NCBI GenBank assembly: GCA_020053615.1
Contig: JAGVMW010000154.1
Span: 1-6,514 of the forward strand
From: an archaeon
GTDB taxonomy: Archaea > Nanobdellota > Nanobdellia > Woesearchaeales > GW2011-AR9
Length of the DNA: 6,514 nt
Reading direction: 5' to 3'
In this document: piece after piece, positions 5,677-6,514 of the stretch
Layout: the number at the start of each line of letters is the position of its first letter
How positions within the stretch are numbered: position 1 is the stretch's first letter
Notes under the pieces: generated by a model
What the model was told of the DNA's origin: nothing
Database searches by the model: none
What the model saw: the letters and a program-made list of their open reading frames with translations, nothing else
Program-made: the position numbers and the translations under genes

Positions 5677-6331
5677 ACTTAGCATGAATTAAATTCTGAA
5701 AAGCGTTGTACGCATTCAATGCATCTTTCTCGTACACTATGAAAATAGACTCCGTTAATGTGGAAACGTACTCACAAATGTTGATATTTTCCCAAGCGAG
5801 AGTCCGGACTAAAGTAAATACTAACCCGGAGGTCTCAAAATAATCTTCAGAGTACTTTAAAGCTATTCCCACAAGATTACTGTCAACCCTTTTGATTTTA
5901 TCTTGTTTAAACAGAGTTAATATCTTTTTCTTATTGCTCTCGTTAGTTATCATGGTTACTTCATAATTCCCTTGGATGATATTTAGAATGCCTCCCTCAT
6001 TAAAATTCACTAATTGATATAACTTAGTTATTTTAGGGAATATGGTGGGCGATTTTAATACTGTAATCTCGCATAAGTTTGATTTAAGGGTGATGTCAAT
6101 CTTTCCTTTTAGATTGAATTGGTTGACTTTTTGGTTAGACAGGTGTTCTGCATATCTGCGAATAGCCATCATTACAGAAGTAACTTTAACCTTCTTCCCC
6201 AGCCTTTTTTCAATGTAAGGAGCGATTTCGTGGGCTAAATACCCCTGGCTGATTACATTTCTCACTAAGCCCTCTTGAATGAATGGTCTGCTGTTTAAGT
6301 GCTCTTTTACCAATAGGGATATTTGAACCAT
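5675..6331 (-). CDS. ACT-domain protein, predicted amino-acid metabolism regulator (COG2150-like)
   Basis: This 218-residue protein matches an archaeal family of predicted amino-acid metabolism regulators. Residues about 10-70 are helical, with SRPFIQEGLVRNVISQGYLAHEIAPYI followed by GKKVKVTSVMMAIRRYAEHL, a pattern typical of the family's N-terminal domain and possibly a helix-turn-helix. Residues about 75-150 form a middle alpha/beta region that may be a degenerate ACT-like repeat. Residues about 162-216 form a clear ACT domain of the aspartokinase type: FETSGLVFTLVRTLAWENINICEYVST followed by TESIFIVYEKDALNAYNAF. ACT domains usually bind amino acids and dimerise. The ligand and any DNA target are unknown. 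It is a single gene, convergent with the glycosylase. Its predicted TATA box sits inside a near-palindrome, which would suit autoregulation. Alternative: a purely metabolic allosteric protein without DNA binding. Confidence 0.75.
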   Translation of the reverse strand: MVQISLLVKEHLNSRPFIQEGLVRNVISQGYLAHEIAPYIEKRLGKKVKVTSVMMAIRRYAEHLSNQKVNQFNLKGKIDITLKSNLCEITVLKSPTIFPKITKLYQLVNFNEGGILNIIQGNYEVTMITNESNKKKILTLFKQDKIKRVDSNLVGIALKYSEDYFETSGLVFTLVRTLAWENINICEYVSTLTESIFIVYEKDALNAYNAFQNLIHAK

Positions 6332-6353
6332 TTTACAGTTAAGTAATTATTTT

Positions 6354-6367
6354 GTAACTATAATTAC
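6354..6367 (-). promoter_or_regulatory. Promoter of the ACT gene with overlapping near-palindrome
   Basis: On the minus strand TAATTATAG (6365 to 6357) is centred 30 bp before the ATG at 6331 and is a plausible TATA box for a leaderless mRNA. It lies within GTAACTATAATTAC on the plus strand, which equals its own reverse complement at 12 of 14 positions. Such a dyad over the TATA box is a plausible operator. A second TATA-like run, CTTATACATA (about 6379 to 6370), is an alternative. Confidence 0.4.
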
Positions 6368-6378
6368 AATATGTATAA

Positions 6379-6423
6379 GTACTATATATGCTTTTCTGTT
6401 AGAATTATGGTATGTTATAGTAC
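6379..6423. repeat. Inverted repeat in divergent intergenic region
   Basis: GTACTATA (6379-6386) and TATAGTAC (6416-6423) are perfect 8-bp inverted copies separated by 29 bp. They lie in the 156-bp gap between the divergent ACT gene and the right-edge gene. They could be paired regulator half-sites, but AT-rich DNA yields such matches easily. Confidence 0.3.
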
Positions 6424-6456
6424 CGATATCACGTAACATCAAAAAATAAAAAAGCG

Positions 6457-6475
6457 TTTTTAAATGTTTATAAAT
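6457..6475 (+). promoter_or_regulatory. Probable promoter of the right-edge gene
   Basis: TTTTTAAATG followed by TTTATAAATA forms two overlapping TATA-like stretches. The first is about 27 bp before the ATG at 6488, the second about 23 bp before the ATG at 6494. Either gives a leaderless or near-leaderless mRNA. CCCCACC (6481-6487) lies directly before the first ATG. Confidence 0.5.
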
Positions 6476-6487
6476 AAAAACCCCACC

Positions 6488-6514
6488 ATGCCAATGGCTT
6501 TCTTTTTTCCAAAA
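6488..6514 (+). CDS. Start of an unidentified gene, cut by the window edge
   Basis: An ATG at 6488 opens a frame reading M-P-M-A-F-F-F-P-K up to the window end; a second in-frame ATG lies at 6494. The reading is supported only by a well-placed TATA-like element upstream and the absence of any other gene in the region. Nine codons are too few to suggest a function. Confidence 0.4.

Noticed and set aside
1..6514. CRISPR array, insertion-sequence transposase or integrase
   Set aside because: No regularly spaced repeats were seen and no recombinase motifs appear in any credible reading frame.

Overview
The window looks archaeal. It carries a complete DNA topoisomerase VI operon (top6B then top6A). 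Several genes have TATA-like boxes centred about 30 bp before the start codon with no Shine-Dalgarno motif there, which is the archaeal leaderless pattern. It also encodes an archaeal-type ACT-domain regulator (COG2150-like). The AT-rich, lysine-rich, compact gene layout would fit a small-genome archaeon such as a DPANN lineage, but nothing here fixes the phylum.

Layout, left to right. Positions 1-85 hold three back-to-back hairpins separated by single A residues and followed by a T run, possibly the end of a structured RNA or a terminator region. Positions 241-1798 hold a two-gene AbiE toxin-antitoxin module: an AbiEi-type winged-helix antitoxin and an AbiEii-type nucleotidyltransferase toxin. 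It has its own promoter and an 8-bp start/stop overlap. Converging on it from the right is top6A, preceded by top6B with stop and start codons directly abutting (TAAATG). Diverging from top6B is an AlkA/OGG-like helix-hairpin-helix DNA glycosylase (4671-5639). It converges on the ACT-domain protein gene (5675-6331, minus strand). At the right edge a new plus-strand gene begins (6488 or 6494) and runs off the window.

The most notable observation is that the AbiE module is bracketed by a direct repeat, 21 of 22 bases identical (146-167 and 1743-1764). The right copy is exactly the last seven codons plus stop of top6A, in antisense. This is what insertion of a roughly 1.6-kb toxin-antitoxin cassette into the 3' end of top6A, with regeneration of the top6A end, would leave. 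The toxin frame continues past the repeat into antisense top6A sequence, so its last 18 residues are read from the opposite strand of the host gene and the two genes overlap tail to tail by 56 bp.

Functionally, top6A/top6B encode the type IIB topoisomerase that relaxes and decatenates DNA, the divergent glycosylase is a probable base-excision repair enzyme, and the AbiE pair is a probable defence or stabilisation module inserted beside these housekeeping genes.
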